A stretch of 64,000 bases of DNA. Origin: JAKAXS01 sp965279065 (GTDB taxonomy: Bacteria > Pseudomonadota > Alphaproteobacteria > Rhizobiales > Hyphomicrobiaceae). Position numbers and translations under genes: made by a program. The stretch is taken from contig OZ257134.1 of NCBI GenBank assembly GCA_965279065.1, positions 1,240,001-1,304,000 on the forward strand. The letters are read 5' to 3'. This document shows positions 33,259 through 42,351 of this stretch, one piece after another. Under the pieces are notes generated by a model. That model was not told the origin of the DNA. It ran no database searches and saw only the letters and a list, made by a program, of their open reading frames with translations. How positions within the stretch are numbered: position 1 is the first letter of the stretch; the number at the start of each line of letters is the position of its first letter.

Positions 33259-34293
33259 ATGACGGCCCTCGACAAAGTCCCCTGTACCATCCTCACCGGC
33301 TTCCTCGGCGCCGGCAAGACGACGCTACTGCGTCACGTCCTTGCCAACGCCAACGGCCGCCGCCTTGCGATCATCGTCAATGAGTTCGGCGACGTCGGCA
33401 TCGACGGTGAGATCCTCAAGGGCTGCGGTATCGAAACCTGCACCGAGGACAACGTCGTCGAACTGGCCAACGGCTGCATCTGCTGCACCGTCGCCGACGA
33501 CTTCGTGCCCGCGCTCGAGGGCCTGCTGAGCCGCGGACAGCGCCCCGATCACATCATCATCGAGACCTCAGGCCTCGCGCTTCCCAAGCCGCTGGTGAAA
33601 GCCTTCAACTGGCCCGCCATCCGCTCGCGCGTAACCGTCGACGGCGTCATCGCCGTCGTCGATGCCGCAGCCGTTGCCGCCGGCCGTTTCGCCGACGACC
33701 CGGCGGCAGTCGCCAGACAGCGCGCCGAAGATCCCTCGCTCGATCACGACAACCCGCTGGAAGAGGTCTACGAAGACCAGCTCCTCTGCGCCGACCTCAT
33801 CGTCCTGAACAAGATCGATCTCGTGGCTGATGCAGAGCTCGATCGCGTCACCGGCGAGGTCAAGGCCACGGTGCCGCGCGCCGTAAAGGTCGTTCGCGCC
33901 GCCTCCGGCAATGTCGACCCGGCCATCCTCCTCGGCCTCGGCGCCGCCGCCGAGTCCGATCTCGACGCCCGCCCCTCGCATCACGACGCCGAGGAGGAGC
34001 ACGACCACGACGACTTCGAGAGTTTCGTCGTCGAAATCCCGCAACTTGCCGACCCCGTGCCCCTGCTGCAGCGCCTGGAAACCGCCACGCGCGACCACGA
34101 CGTGCTGCGCATCAAGGGTTTCGTGCCGGTCGAAGGCCGCCCCTTAAGGCTGCTCGTACAAGGCGTTGGCGCGCGCTTCCAACACCATTACGATCGTCCC
34201 TGGCGCGACGGTGAAGCCCGCACCGGTCGCCTCGTGGTCATCGGCCAGAAGGGCCTCGACCAGGCCCGCATCAGAGACGCCATCACGGGCTGA
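33259..34293 (+). CDS. cobW: CobW family GTP-binding metallochaperone
   Basis: A 344-residue G3E GTPase from ATG 33259; an in-frame upstream ATG at 33148 would overlap cbtA and read through the tandem repeat, so it is rejected. Motifs: P-loop TGFLGAGKTTLLRH, IIVNEFGDVGIDGE, the metal site GCICC, IIIETSGLALPKPL, guanine-recognition LNKIDL, and a histidine-rich linker HHDAEEEHDHDD. The CobW C-terminal domain has VLRIKGFVPVEGRPLRLLVQG. CobW delivers Co(II) to CobN and fits between cbtA and cobN. A 113-base gap separates it from cobN. Confidence 0.95.
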   Translation: MTALDKVPCTILTGFLGAGKTTLLRHVLANANGRRLAIIVNEFGDVGIDGEILKGCGIETCTEDNVVELANGCICCTVADDFVPALEGLLSRGQRPDHIIIETSGLALPKPLVKAFNWPAIRSRVTVDGVIAVVDAAAVAAGRFADDPAAVARQRAEDPSLDHDNPLEEVYEDQLLCADLIVLNKIDLVADAELDRVTGEVKATVPRAVKVVRAASGNVDPAILLGLGAAAESDLDARPSHHDAEEEHDHDDFESFVVEIPQLADPVPLLQRLETATRDHDVLRIKGFVPVEGRPLRLLVQGVGARFQHHYDRPWRDGEARTGRLVVIGQKGLDQARIRDAITG

Positions 34294-34406
34294 CGGCGCC
34301 GCGCGTGCTCCCGCGAGGCCGTGACACACTGCGCATGGACGCACGACAGTCAGGGAGCTGGGACCTCGTCCGCGTCGCGGATGAGGGCATCAGGCAAGCG
34401 TAGGCA

Positions 34407-37400
34407 ATGCACCTCCTCGTCCGGCAAAACGTTTCGATCGACGAGGCCGACCAGGCCATCGATCTCGGCCAGACGCCGGGTGAGGTCGTTGTGCTGTCGT
34501 TCACCGACAGCGATCTCTCCGCGCTGGCCGCCGCCTGGGCGCCACTGAAGCAGGACCTGCCGTCGCTGCGCCTCGCCAGCCTGCAGCGCCTGCGCCACCC
34601 AATGTCGGCCGATCTCTACATCGACGACGTCGCAGCTCATGCCCGCTATGTCATCGTCCGCCTGCTCGGCGGCGCCGACTACTGGCGCTACGGCCTCGAC
34701 CAGATCACCGCCGTCTGTCGCCGCAATGATATCGCGCTCGCTGTCGTCCCCGGTGACGGCCGCGCCGACGATCGCCTGGCCGCCGCCTCGACGATCCCCG
34801 CCGCTGACCTCGCCCGTATCGACGCCTGGCTCGCCAACGGCGGCAACGCCAACCTGTCGAGCCTCCTCGGCTTCGTCGCCACGAAGCTCGGCCGCAACGC
34901 CGCCTGGCACGAGCCTCAACCGGTGCCTGCTGCCGGTGAGTACATGCCTCACTCTCCAGGGGCGACGCCGTTAGGGAGTCACACCCATGAGTCTGACCCC
35001 ATGCTTGACGGCAGCAAAAATAGGTCTGCCCCCACGCACGACGGTAGCAATCCAGCTGACAATACTGCCGCTCTCCTCCCCACACCGTCATCCCGGCGAA
35101 GGCCGGGACCCACGCAAGTACCCGCAGGCGCCACGCCCGAAGGACCTCGCGTCACAGGTGCAACCTCGTCCTTCCACGCCGAGCTCGTTGATGCTGGCGT
35201 GGGTCCCGGCCTTCGCCGGGATGACGACAATGGGAACGTCGGGCGCGCCGGGAATGCTGCGCAAGGCGAGACCAGCGCAGCCGAAACAGCCGCGTCGGCG
35301 CTTGGGGGTCAGACCCATGGGTCTGACCCCATGTTCGACAACAGCGCGCTCATCATCTTCTACCGCTCGGCCTACCTCGCCGCCGACACGCACCCTGTCG
35401 ACGCGCTGATGCATGCCTTGCGCGCGCGTGGCCTCGTCCCCGTCGCGCTGTTCGTCACCAGCCTCAAGGATCCCGCCGCCGCCGCGATCGTCGCCGAAGC
35501 CATCGCGAAGCACGCACCGCGTGTCATCATCAACGCCACCGCCTTCTCCGCGCAGTGCCAGGACGGCTCGACCATCCTCGACGCCGCCGACTGCCCGGTG
35601 CTGCAGGTCGCCACCGCCGGATTGCCACGCGATGTCTGGTCAGCCTCCGAGCGCGGCCTCGGCGCCGCCGACCTCGCCATGCACGTCGTGCTGCCCGAAG
35701 TCGACGGCCGTATCTTCACCCGCGCCATCTCGTTCAAGGCTGAAGCGGCAACGACGCCCGAACTGGAATTCGCCCCGCTCGTCCATCGCGCCGTCGACGA
35801 CCGCATCGCCCACGTCGCCGATGCGGCGCACGCCTGGGCCAATCTCTCCGCAACGTCCCGTGGAGATCGCCGCATAGCCGTCGTCCTCTCCGACTATCCG
35901 GGACGCGGCGGCCGCGCCGGCTACGCGCTGGGCCTCGACACACCCGTCAGCCTTCGCGCAATCGTCACGGCTTTGACGCAGGCCGGCTATGCCACCGGCG
36001 ACCTCCCGGCCAGCGACGTCGAGCTCATGCACGCCTTGAGCGTTGGCATCCCCACCATGCATGTCAGCGGTGACGATTACGCCGCAGCACTCGCCAGCTG
36101 GCCACCGACCGCCCGCGCCGCGGTCGAGGCAGCCTGGCCCTCAGCCGATCACCAAAGCGGCTTCGGCTTCCGCATCCTCCAGCTCGGCAATCTCGTCATC
36201 GCCCTGCAGCCCGACCGCGGCGACACCGGTGATCGCAAGTCCGCCTATCACGACACGGCGCTACCGCCCGCACCCGCCTACATCGCCTTCTATCACTGGC
36301 TGCGCCACGCCTTTCGCGCCGATGCCATGATCCACCTCGGCACGCATGGCACGCTCGAATGGCTGCCCGGCAAGGCCGTCGCCTTGTCGGCCGCTTGCTA
36401 TCCCGAACTCGTGCTCGGTGCGCTGCCTGTCATTTATCCCTACATCGTCAACGATCCGGGCGAGGCAGCCCAGGCCAAGCGGCGCATCTCGGCCGTCACC
36501 ATCGGCCACCTCAGCCCGCCGCTCGCCACCGCCGGCATGCACGGTGCCGCCGCCGAGATCGGCGCCCTCGTCGACGAGTACGGCACCGCCGACGGCCTCG
36601 ACCGCCGCCGCTCGCGCTTGCTGCGCGAGGAAATCCTCGAACGCGCCCGCGCCACCGGTCTCGCCGAGGAATGCGGCATCACCGACGTGACCGACCCGGA
36701 GCAGGCGCTCGTCCGCCTCGATGCCTGGCTCTGTGATCTCAAGGAACTCGCCATCCGCGACGGCCTGCACGTCTTCGGCCGCAGCCCTGGCGACGATGTC
36801 CGCGCCCGGCACATGGCCGATCTCGCCGGCGCGACGGACGCGGGCAATCTTCTCGCCGCCTGCGGTCCCTCCGAACTCGCAGCCCTCGTCACCGCTCTCG
36901 ACGGCCGGCGCGTTGCGCCCGGCCCGTCCGGCGCGCTGTCGCGTGGCCGGCTCGACGTGCTGCCCACCGGCCGCAATCTGACGACGATTGACCCGCGCTC
37001 CATCCCCACGCGCACCGCCGCCGCCATCGGCGCCCGCGCCGCCAAGGAATTTCTGCGCCAGTACCAGCAGGACCACGGCGCCTGGCCGCAACGTGTCGTG
37101 CTCGACGTCTGGGCTTCCGCCAACATGCGCACCGGCGGCGACGACCTCGCCCACGCCATGCAGCTCATGGGCGTGCGCCCGACGTGGGACCACGCCTCCG
37201 CCCGCGTCTCCGGTTTCGAGGTGTTGCCGCTCGCCATGCTCGACGGCCCCCGTATCGACGTCACGCTGCGTGTCTCCGGCCTGTTCCGCGACGTCTTTCC
37301 CGAGCAGATGCGCGTCTTCCAGCAGGCGGTGCACGCCGTCGCCGGCCGCGACGAGGAGGATGCCCTGAACCCGCTCGCCGCCGCCCGCCGCGCCGGCGAA

Positions 37401-38105
37401 GACCTCGACCGCATCTTCAGCGGCGCGCCCGGCACCTACGGCACCGGCGTCGCCAGCCGCGCCCTCGACGGCAATTGGACAACCCGCAGCGACCTCGCCG
37501 ACACCTACCTGCAAACCGGCACGTGGAGCTTCGGCGCCGATCTCGAAGCCAAGTCCAACCCGCAAGGCTTCCGCGCCCGCGTCGGCTCCGCCGATGCTCT
37601 GCTTCACACCCAGGACGATAACGAGCGCGACCTGCTCGACGGCGACGGCGCCGCCGACTATCTCGGCGGCTTCGCCGCTGCCTCTGAAAGCCTTGGCGGC
37701 GACGCGCAGCTGTTCCACCTCGATACGTCCGATCCCAACGCACCCAAGGTTCGCACCTTGCAGGCCGCCGTCGCCCGCATCGTGCGTGGCCGCCTCACCA
37801 ATCCGCGCTGGATCGCCGGCCAGATGCGCCACGGCTATCGTGGCGCCGCCGAGTTGGCGCAAGCCGTCGACGCGCTCTACGCCTTCGCCGCCACCACCGA
37901 TGCCGTGCGCGGCGACCAGTTCGAGGCCGCCTTCGACGCCATGCTCGGCACCCCGGCCGTTTTCGACTTCATGCGCACCAACAACCCGGCCGCCGCCGAA
38001 GCCCTGGCCCAACGCTTCGACGACGCCATCCGCCGCGGCTTCTGGCAACCCCGCCGCAACTCTGTCACGACGCTCCTCGCCGAAGCTCGCGGGGTAACGT
38101 CATGA
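34407..38105 (+). CDS. cobN: Cobaltochelatase subunit CobN, with an in-frame repeat insertion
   Basis: A 1232-residue large chelatase subunit that binds hydrogenobyrinic acid a,c-diamide and inserts Co with CobS and CobT. Conserved parts include ALIIFYRSAYLAADTHPVDAL, MIHLGTHGTLEWLPGKAVAL, YIVNDPGEAAQAKRR, DVWASANMRTGGDDLAHAM and LDGNWTTRSDLADTYL. Between EPQPVPAAGEYMP and that FYRSAY segment lies about 120 residues of low-complexity sequence (around residues 190-311) encoded by palindromic repeats, described separately. No stop codon interrupts it. The end overlaps cobG by four bases. cobS and cobT are not in the window. Confidence 0.95.
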   Translation: MHLLVRQNVSIDEADQAIDLGQTPGEVVVLSFTDSDLSALAAAWAPLKQDLPSLRLASLQRLRHPMSADLYIDDVAAHARYVIVRLLGGADYWRYGLDQITAVCRRNDIALAVVPGDGRADDRLAAASTIPAADLARIDAWLANGGNANLSSLLGFVATKLGRNAAWHEPQPVPAAGEYMPHSPGATPLGSHTHESDPMLDGSKNRSAPTHDGSNPADNTAALLPTPSSRRRPGPTQVPAGATPEGPRVTGATSSFHAELVDAGVGPGLRRDDDNGNVGRAGNAAQGETSAAETAASALGGQTHGSDPMFDNSALIIFYRSAYLAADTHPVDALMHALRARGLVPVALFVTSLKDPAAAAIVAEAIAKHAPRVIINATAFSAQCQDGSTILDAADCPVLQVATAGLPRDVWSASERGLGAADLAMHVVLPEVDGRIFTRAISFKAEAATTPELEFAPLVHRAVDDRIAHVADAAHAWANLSATSRGDRRIAVVLSDYPGRGGRAGYALGLDTPVSLRAIVTALTQAGYATGDLPASDVELMHALSVGIPTMHVSGDDYAAALASWPPTARAAVEAAWPSADHQSGFGFRILQLGNLVIALQPDRGDTGDRKSAYHDTALPPAPAYIAFYHWLRHAFRADAMIHLGTHGTLEWLPGKAVALSAACYPELVLGALPVIYPYIVNDPGEAAQAKRRISAVTIGHLSPPLATAGMHGAAAEIGALVDEYGTADGLDRRRSRLLREEILERARATGLAEECGITDVTDPEQALVRLDAWLCDLKELAIRDGLHVFGRSPGDDVRARHMADLAGATDAGNLLAACGPSELAALVTALDGRRVAPGPSGALSRGRLDVLPTGRNLTTIDPRSIPTRTAAAIGARAAKEFLRQYQQDHGAWPQRVVLDVWASANMRTGGDDLAHAMQLMGVRPTWDHASARVSGFEVLPLAMLDGPRIDVTLRVSGLFRDVFPEQMRVFQQAVHAVAGRDEEDALNPLAAARRAGEDLDRIFSGAPGTYGTGVASRALDGNWTTRSDLADTYLQTGTWSFGADLEAKSNPQGFRARVGSADALLHTQDDNERDLLDGDGAADYLGGFAAASESLGGDAQLFHLDTSDPNAPKVRTLQAAVARIVRGRLTNPRWIAGQMRHGYRGAAELAQAVDALYAFAATTDAVRGDQFEAAFDAMLGTPAVFDFMRTNNPAAAEALAQRFDDAIRRGFWQPRRNSVTTLLAEARGVTS
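34975..35339. repeat. Palindromic repeat block inserted in frame within cobN
   Basis: Two 35-base direct repeats, 34975-35009 and 35305-35339, match at 30 positions and begin exactly 330 bases (110 codons) apart. The right copy contains a perfect 26-base palindrome (35305-35330, core CAGACCCATGGGTCTG). Between them lies a 139-base element with perfect 29-base inverted ends: GTCATCCCGGCGAAGG through CACGC at 35087-35115, and its complement at 35197-35225. The block is translated as low-complexity peptide, with THESDPM and THGSDPM at its two edges. Confidence 0.92.
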
Positions 38106-39469
38106 CCGCGTCGCCAACATCGCGCACGCGCGGCTGGTGTCCTGGCGCATTGCGTCCGATGCAGAGCGGCGACGGCCTGCTCGTCCGCATCAAGCCGTCG
38201 TGCGGAATTCTGTCGCTTGAGCAGACCGAGGCGATCGCGAAGCTGGCCGCCGATCACGGCAACGGCCTCATCGAACTGACCTCGCGCGGCAATCTGCAGC
38301 TGCGCGGCGTTCGCAGCGAAACGCTGGATGCACTGACCTCGGCACTCGACGCGCTGGGTCTGCTCGACGCCACGCCGGAGGCGGAGGCGGTCCGCAATGT
38401 CATCTCCTCCCCGCTCGCCGGCGTCGACGCGACGGCCGTCGACACACGGCCCGTCGTCAAGGCGCTCGAACACGAACTCGCGTCCGACACGTCGCTTGCC
38501 GCCTTGTCCGACAAGTTCGGCTTCCTCATCGACGGCGGCGGCACATTGCCCCTGACGGACATCGAAGCCGATATTCGCTTCGTCTGGCGCGACGGCCGCT
38601 TCGCCATCGGCCTTGCCCGCGAGACGGGCTGCGATTGGATTGGCGCATGCGCACCCGACGATGTGCCGGGCGTCGCGATCGCGCTGACCCGTGCAGTCGT
38701 TGCAAACCCGAGCGGAGCTCGCCGCATCCGTCACCTATCCGATGAAGCGTTGCAGAAAGTTTTCGTGACAGCTGGCCTTGAGAAACTCGAACCGACCCTT
38801 GAATCGGCCCTGTCGCCCAGCGTCGCGCTGAGCGGTCAGAGCCCGGTCGGTATCATCGAAGCCCGCGCCGGTATCTGGGTGAGCGGCATCGGACTGCCCT
38901 TCGGCGGCACGACCTCGGACGCATTGCTTAGCCTCATAACCCTCGCCCACCGCATCGGCGCCACCGAACTGCGCCTGACACCGTGGCGCGCCATCCTCAT
39001 CCCCGTCCCCAGCCGCGAAACGGCGGCCGCACTCCTGACCGCCGCCGCCACCCTCGGCTTCATTACCGACCCCGCCGACCCCCGCCGCGCCATCGCTGCG
39101 TGCCCGGGTTCCCCCGCCTGCGCCAGTGGCACGACCCCCGTTCGCGCCGACGCCGATCTGTTCGCGACCGCCGCCGCAACGCTCCTGGCCGGCGGCGCGA
39201 CGCTCCACGTCTCCGGCTGCGCCAAGGGCTGCGCCCGTCGCCAGGCGGCCGCCCTGACGCTGGTCGCCGAAGCCGGTCGCTACGGCCTGGTGGTTAACGG
39301 CACCTCCGCCGGCCCGGCCTGCGGACATTTCACCGCCCAGGAAATCGCCGAAACACTTGCGCGCGTGGCCCCCGCGATGACACAAGCCGGGGACGCGTCC
39401 CCCACCGGCAGGTTCGCAATCGGGCCCGCCGCCATCGCGGCGGCGCTGAAGGAGATCAAGGCGGCATGA
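38102..39469 (+). CDS. cobG: Precorrin-3B synthase
   Basis: A 455-residue sulfite/nitrite-reductase-like enzyme using O2 to make precorrin-3B, the marker of the aerobic route. It contains RGWCPGALRPMQSGDGLLVRI, LIELTSRGNLQLRGV, and the Fe-S/siroheme-type region AACPGSPACASG followed by HVSGCAKGCARR, with four cysteines in the CxxxxxC ... CxxxC pattern. It overlaps cobN and cobH by four bases each, so it is translationally coupled on both sides. Confidence 0.94.
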   Translation: MTASPTSRTRGWCPGALRPMQSGDGLLVRIKPSCGILSLEQTEAIAKLAADHGNGLIELTSRGNLQLRGVRSETLDALTSALDALGLLDATPEAEAVRNVISSPLAGVDATAVDTRPVVKALEHELASDTSLAALSDKFGFLIDGGGTLPLTDIEADIRFVWRDGRFAIGLARETGCDWIGACAPDDVPGVAIALTRAVVANPSGARRIRHLSDEALQKVFVTAGLEKLEPTLESALSPSVALSGQSPVGIIEARAGIWVSGIGLPFGGTTSDALLSLITLAHRIGATELRLTPWRAILIPVPSRETAAALLTAAATLGFITDPADPRRAIAACPGSPACASGTTPVRADADLFATAAATLLAGGATLHVSGCAKGCARRQAAALTLVAEAGRYGLVVNGTSAGPACGHFTAQEIAETLARVAPAMTQAGDASPTGRFAIGPAAIAAALKEIKAA

Positions 39470-40098
39470 CCGCGACTTACGACTACGTGCGCGAAGGTGC
39501 CGAAATCTATCGCCGGTCCTTCGCCATCATCCGCGCCGAGTCCAACCTCGCCCGCTTCTCGGCCGCGGAAGAGCCCGTCGTCGTGCGCATGGTGCACGCC
39601 TGCGGTCTGGTCGAACTCGCCGACGATGTGGAGATGTCGCCGGACTTCGCCATAGCTGCCCGCACCGCCCTCCAGGCGGGCGCCCCCGTACTGTGTGATA
39701 GCAAGATGGTCGCCAACGGCATCACCAAGGCACGCCTGCCCACCGCAAACGAGATCCTATGCACCCTCGACGATCCGCGCGTGCCGGACCTCGCCACCGC
39801 GATCGGCAATACCCGTTCCGCCGCTGCCATGGACCTGTGGGCCGACAAGCTCGCCGGCAGCATCGTCGCCATCGGCAACGCCCCGACGGCGCTGTTCCAT
39901 CTGCTCGAAATGCTCGACGCCGGCGCCCCCAAGCCCGCCGCAGTCATCGGCCTGCCGGTCGGTTTCGTCGGCGCGGCTGAATCCAAGGAGGCGCTCGCCG
40001 CCGACAAGCGCGTGCCCTATCTCATCGTGCGCGGCCGCAAGGGCGGCAGCGCCATGGCCGTGGCCGCCGTCAACGCGCTCGCGAGTGCCAAAGAATGA
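39466..40098 (+). CDS. cobH: Precorrin-8X methylmutase
   Basis: A 210-residue CobH/CbiC enzyme that moves the C11 methyl to C12, giving hydrogenobyrinic acid. The catalytic His is in VVRMVHACGLVELAD. Other family segments: GAPVLCDSKMVANGITKARL, IGNAPTALFHLLEMLD, and AVIGLPVGFVGAAESKEAL with YLIVRGRKGGSAM. Four-base overlaps join it to cobG before and cobI after. Confidence 0.96.
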   Translation: MTATYDYVREGAEIYRRSFAIIRAESNLARFSAAEEPVVVRMVHACGLVELADDVEMSPDFAIAARTALQAGAPVLCDSKMVANGITKARLPTANEILCTLDDPRVPDLATAIGNTRSAAAMDLWADKLAGSIVAIGNAPTALFHLLEMLDAGAPKPAAVIGLPVGFVGAAESKEALAADKRVPYLIVRGRKGGSAMAVAAVNALASAKE

Positions 40099-40838
40099 CG
40101 CCGCGCCCCGTCCTCAAAGGCACCCTGTACGGCGTCGGCGTCGGCCCCGGAGATCCCGAGCTGCTGACGTTGCGCGCCCACAAGGTGCTGGCCGAGGCAG
40201 ACATCATCGCCTACTTCGCCAAGGAGGGCCGCCGCGGCACCTCGCGCACCATCGTCGACAGCCTGATTGGAGAAGGCCGCAACGAGCTACCGATGTACTA
40301 TCCCTTCACCACCGAGCGTCATGTCACCGACCCGGTCTACGTCAAGGAAACGTACGACTTCTACGAAGCCTCCCGCGCCACGCTCGATACGCACCTGCGC
40401 GACGGCAAATGCGTCGCCGTGCTGGCCGAAGGCGACCCGTTCTTCTTCGGCTCGTTCATGCACCTGTGGCGCCGCCTCGTGCCGCCGCACACCTGCGAGA
40501 TCGTGCCCGGCATCACCGGCATGGCCGGTTGCTGGTCGCGCGCCAATGCCCCCATGACCTTCGGCGACGACATCATGACCGTGCTGCCGGCCACGTTACC
40601 CGCCGACAAGCTCGCCGAACGCCTCGCCGACACCGACGCCGCCGTCATCATGAAAATCGGCCGACACCTCGGCAAGGTCCGCGCCGCTCTGACATCCGCT
40701 GGCCGCATCGGCCAAGCCATCTACGTCGAGCGCGGCACCATGAGCGGCGAGCACATCATGCCGCTCGCCGACAAGACCGGCGACGATGCCCCGTATTTCT
40801 CGCTCGTTCTGCTCCCCGGCAACGGACGCCGCATATGA
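40095..40838 (+). CDS. cobI: Precorrin-2 C20-methyltransferase
   Basis: A 247-residue tetrapyrrole methylase. It opens with LYGVGVGPGDPELLTLRAHKVL (SAM site loop) and has VAVLAEGDPFFFGSFMHLW, EIVPGITGMAGCWSRANAPM and VIMKIGRHLGKVRAAL, as in CobI/CbiL. It methylates precorrin-2 at C20. The ATG overlaps cobH and the stop overlaps cobJ, each by four bases. Confidence 0.95.
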   Translation: MTPRPVLKGTLYGVGVGPGDPELLTLRAHKVLAEADIIAYFAKEGRRGTSRTIVDSLIGEGRNELPMYYPFTTERHVTDPVYVKETYDFYEASRATLDTHLRDGKCVAVLAEGDPFFFGSFMHLWRRLVPPHTCEIVPGITGMAGCWSRANAPMTFGDDIMTVLPATLPADKLAERLADTDAAVIMKIGRHLGKVRAALTSAGRIGQAIYVERGTMSGEHIMPLADKTGDDAPYFSLVLLPGNGRRI

Positions 40839-41599
40839 CCGGCAGCCTTACCATCGTCGGCATCGGTCCCGGCAGCGCCGCTTTGATGGCGCCCGCCGCC
40901 ACACAGGCCTTGGCCGCCGCCACTGATCTCGTCGGCTACGGTCCCTACCTCGACCGCGTGCCGCCGGGCCACGCCACACAGCGCCGCCACGCCTCCGACA
41001 ATCGCGTCGAGCTGCAGCGCGCCCGCGAAGCCCTGGCGCTCGCCGCTTCCGGCAACCGCGTCGCCGTCGTCTCGGGCGGTGATCCCGGCATCTTCGCCAT
41101 GGCGGCCGCCGTCCTCGAAGCCGTCGAGGCCGGCGACCCCGCCTGGCGCGCGCTCGCCATCGACGTCGTCCCCGGCATTTCCGCCATGCAGGCCGCCTCC
41201 GCCCAGGTCGGAGCACTGCTGGGCCACGACTTCTGCGCCATTTCGCTGTCCGACAACCTGAAGCCGCGCGACGTCATTGCCCGCCGCCTCACCGCAGCTT
41301 TGCAAGCAGACTTCGTCATTGCCCTCTATAATCCCATCTCGAAAGCGCGGCCGGACGGTCTTGGCGCGGCACTGGATCTGGCCCGCGGCATTCGCGCGGC
41401 CACCACGCCAGTCGTCTTCGCCCGCGCCGTCAGCCGCGCCGACGAAAGCATTCGCATCGTCACGCTGGCAGAGGCTGAGGCCGCCATGGCCGACATGCAG
41501 ACCGTCGTCATCATCGGGTCCTCGCAGACGCGCCTGATCGCCAAGGCCGATGGCAGCGCCTGGGTGTTGACGCCGCGCAGCTACGAGGCCGCATCATGA
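40835..41599 (+). CDS. cobJ: Precorrin-3B C17-methyltransferase
   Basis: A 254-residue tetrapyrrole methylase from ATG 40835 beginning LTIVGIGPGSAALMAPAA. Motifs: ATDLVGYGPYLDRV, VAVVSGGDPGIFAMAAAV, VVPGISAMQAASAQVGALLG, CAISLSDNLKPRDVI and FVIALYNPISKARP, all CobJ/CbiH-like. It carries out ring contraction with C17 methylation. Its last 19 bases overlap the 3' end of the convergent cobK gene. Confidence 0.95.
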   Translation: MTGSLTIVGIGPGSAALMAPAATQALAAATDLVGYGPYLDRVPPGHATQRRHASDNRVELQRAREALALAASGNRVAVVSGGDPGIFAMAAAVLEAVEAGDPAWRALAIDVVPGISAMQAASAQVGALLGHDFCAISLSDNLKPRDVIARRLTAALQADFVIALYNPISKARPDGLGAALDLARGIRAATTPVVFARAVSRADESIRIVTLAEAEAAMADMQTVVIIGSSQTRLIAKADGSAWVLTPRSYEAAS

Positions 41600-42351
41600 G
41601 TGGCCCGCAACGCCTCCAGCCAGGCCAGCACCGCGTCCGCGTCGTGCAGCTCGCCCTCGACGGCCGCGCGCGGACGCTTGACCATCACCACCGGCAATCT
41701 GAGTTCGCGCGCCGCCGCGATTTTGCCGTACGTGGCCGCGCCGCCGGAATTCTTGCTGACGACCACATCGATCGCGGCGTCTCGCATCAGCTCCAACTCG
41801 GCGACGGCATCGAACGGACCCCGCGCCAGGACGACCCGCGCGCCCTTCGGCAGCAGCTCGGCATCAACGGCGTCGACCATCCGCGCCACGTAGCGATGCG
41901 CCACGCCGCCGCGGAACGCCGCCAGCTCCTGACGTCCGACGGTGAGAAAAACCGAGCGCGGCACTTCTCCAAGCGCGACCGCTGCGGCCTCGAAGCCATC
42001 GACCTCGATCCAGTCGTCGCCTTCAACGCGCCTCCAGGCCGGCCGCGTCAGCACCACCAGCGGAAGGTGAACCTTTCCGCACGCCGTCGCCGCGTTGGCC
42101 GACATGCGCATGGCGAACGGATGCGTCGCATCGACGACGGCCGCGAACCGGTGCTCGCGCAGGAAGGCCGCCAAGCCTTCGACGCCGCCAAAACCGCCGA
42201 CGCGATGTGGAATGCGCGGCAACCGCAGCGCCTCGGTCCGTCCGGCGAAAGACATCAGCGGCGCATAATCGTCTATGCCCGCCAGCCGTTCGGCCAGCTG
42301 CATGGCTTCGCTGGTGCCGCCAAGGATCAGGACAGGGAAGGGGGACGGCAA
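41581..42351 (-). CDS. cobK: Precorrin-6A reductase CobK
   Basis: A 256-residue reductase on the strand opposite the surrounding cob genes. Motifs: VLILGGTSEAMQLAERLAG, VVDATHPFAMRMSANAATAC, VFLTVGRQELAAF, YVARMVDAV and VVSKNSGGAATYGKIAAARE. The start appears to be TTG at 42351, since the family begins at this point and no ATG/GTG is available before residue 17. Its first base is also the first base of the cobL ATG on the other strand. It has no obvious promoter space of its own, which is discussed as a finding. Confidence 0.93.
   Translation of the reverse strand: MPSPFPVLILGGTSEAMQLAERLAGIDDYAPLMSFAGRTEALRLPRIPHRVGGFGGVEGLAAFLREHRFAAVVDATHPFAMRMSANAATACGKVHLPLVVLTRPAWRRVEGDDWIEVDGFEAAAVALGEVPRSVFLTVGRQELAAFRGGVAHRYVARMVDAVDAELLPKGARVVLARGPFDAVAELELMRDAAIDVVVSKNSGGAATYGKIAAARELRLPVVMVKRPRAAVEGELHDADAVLAWLEALRATHDAAS

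Noticed and set aside
36261..38048. Long open frame on the minus strand within cobN (about 595 codons)
   Set aside because: It is antisense to well-conserved CobN sequence and encodes Gly/Ala/Val-rich text without family resemblance; this is an effect of high GC content.
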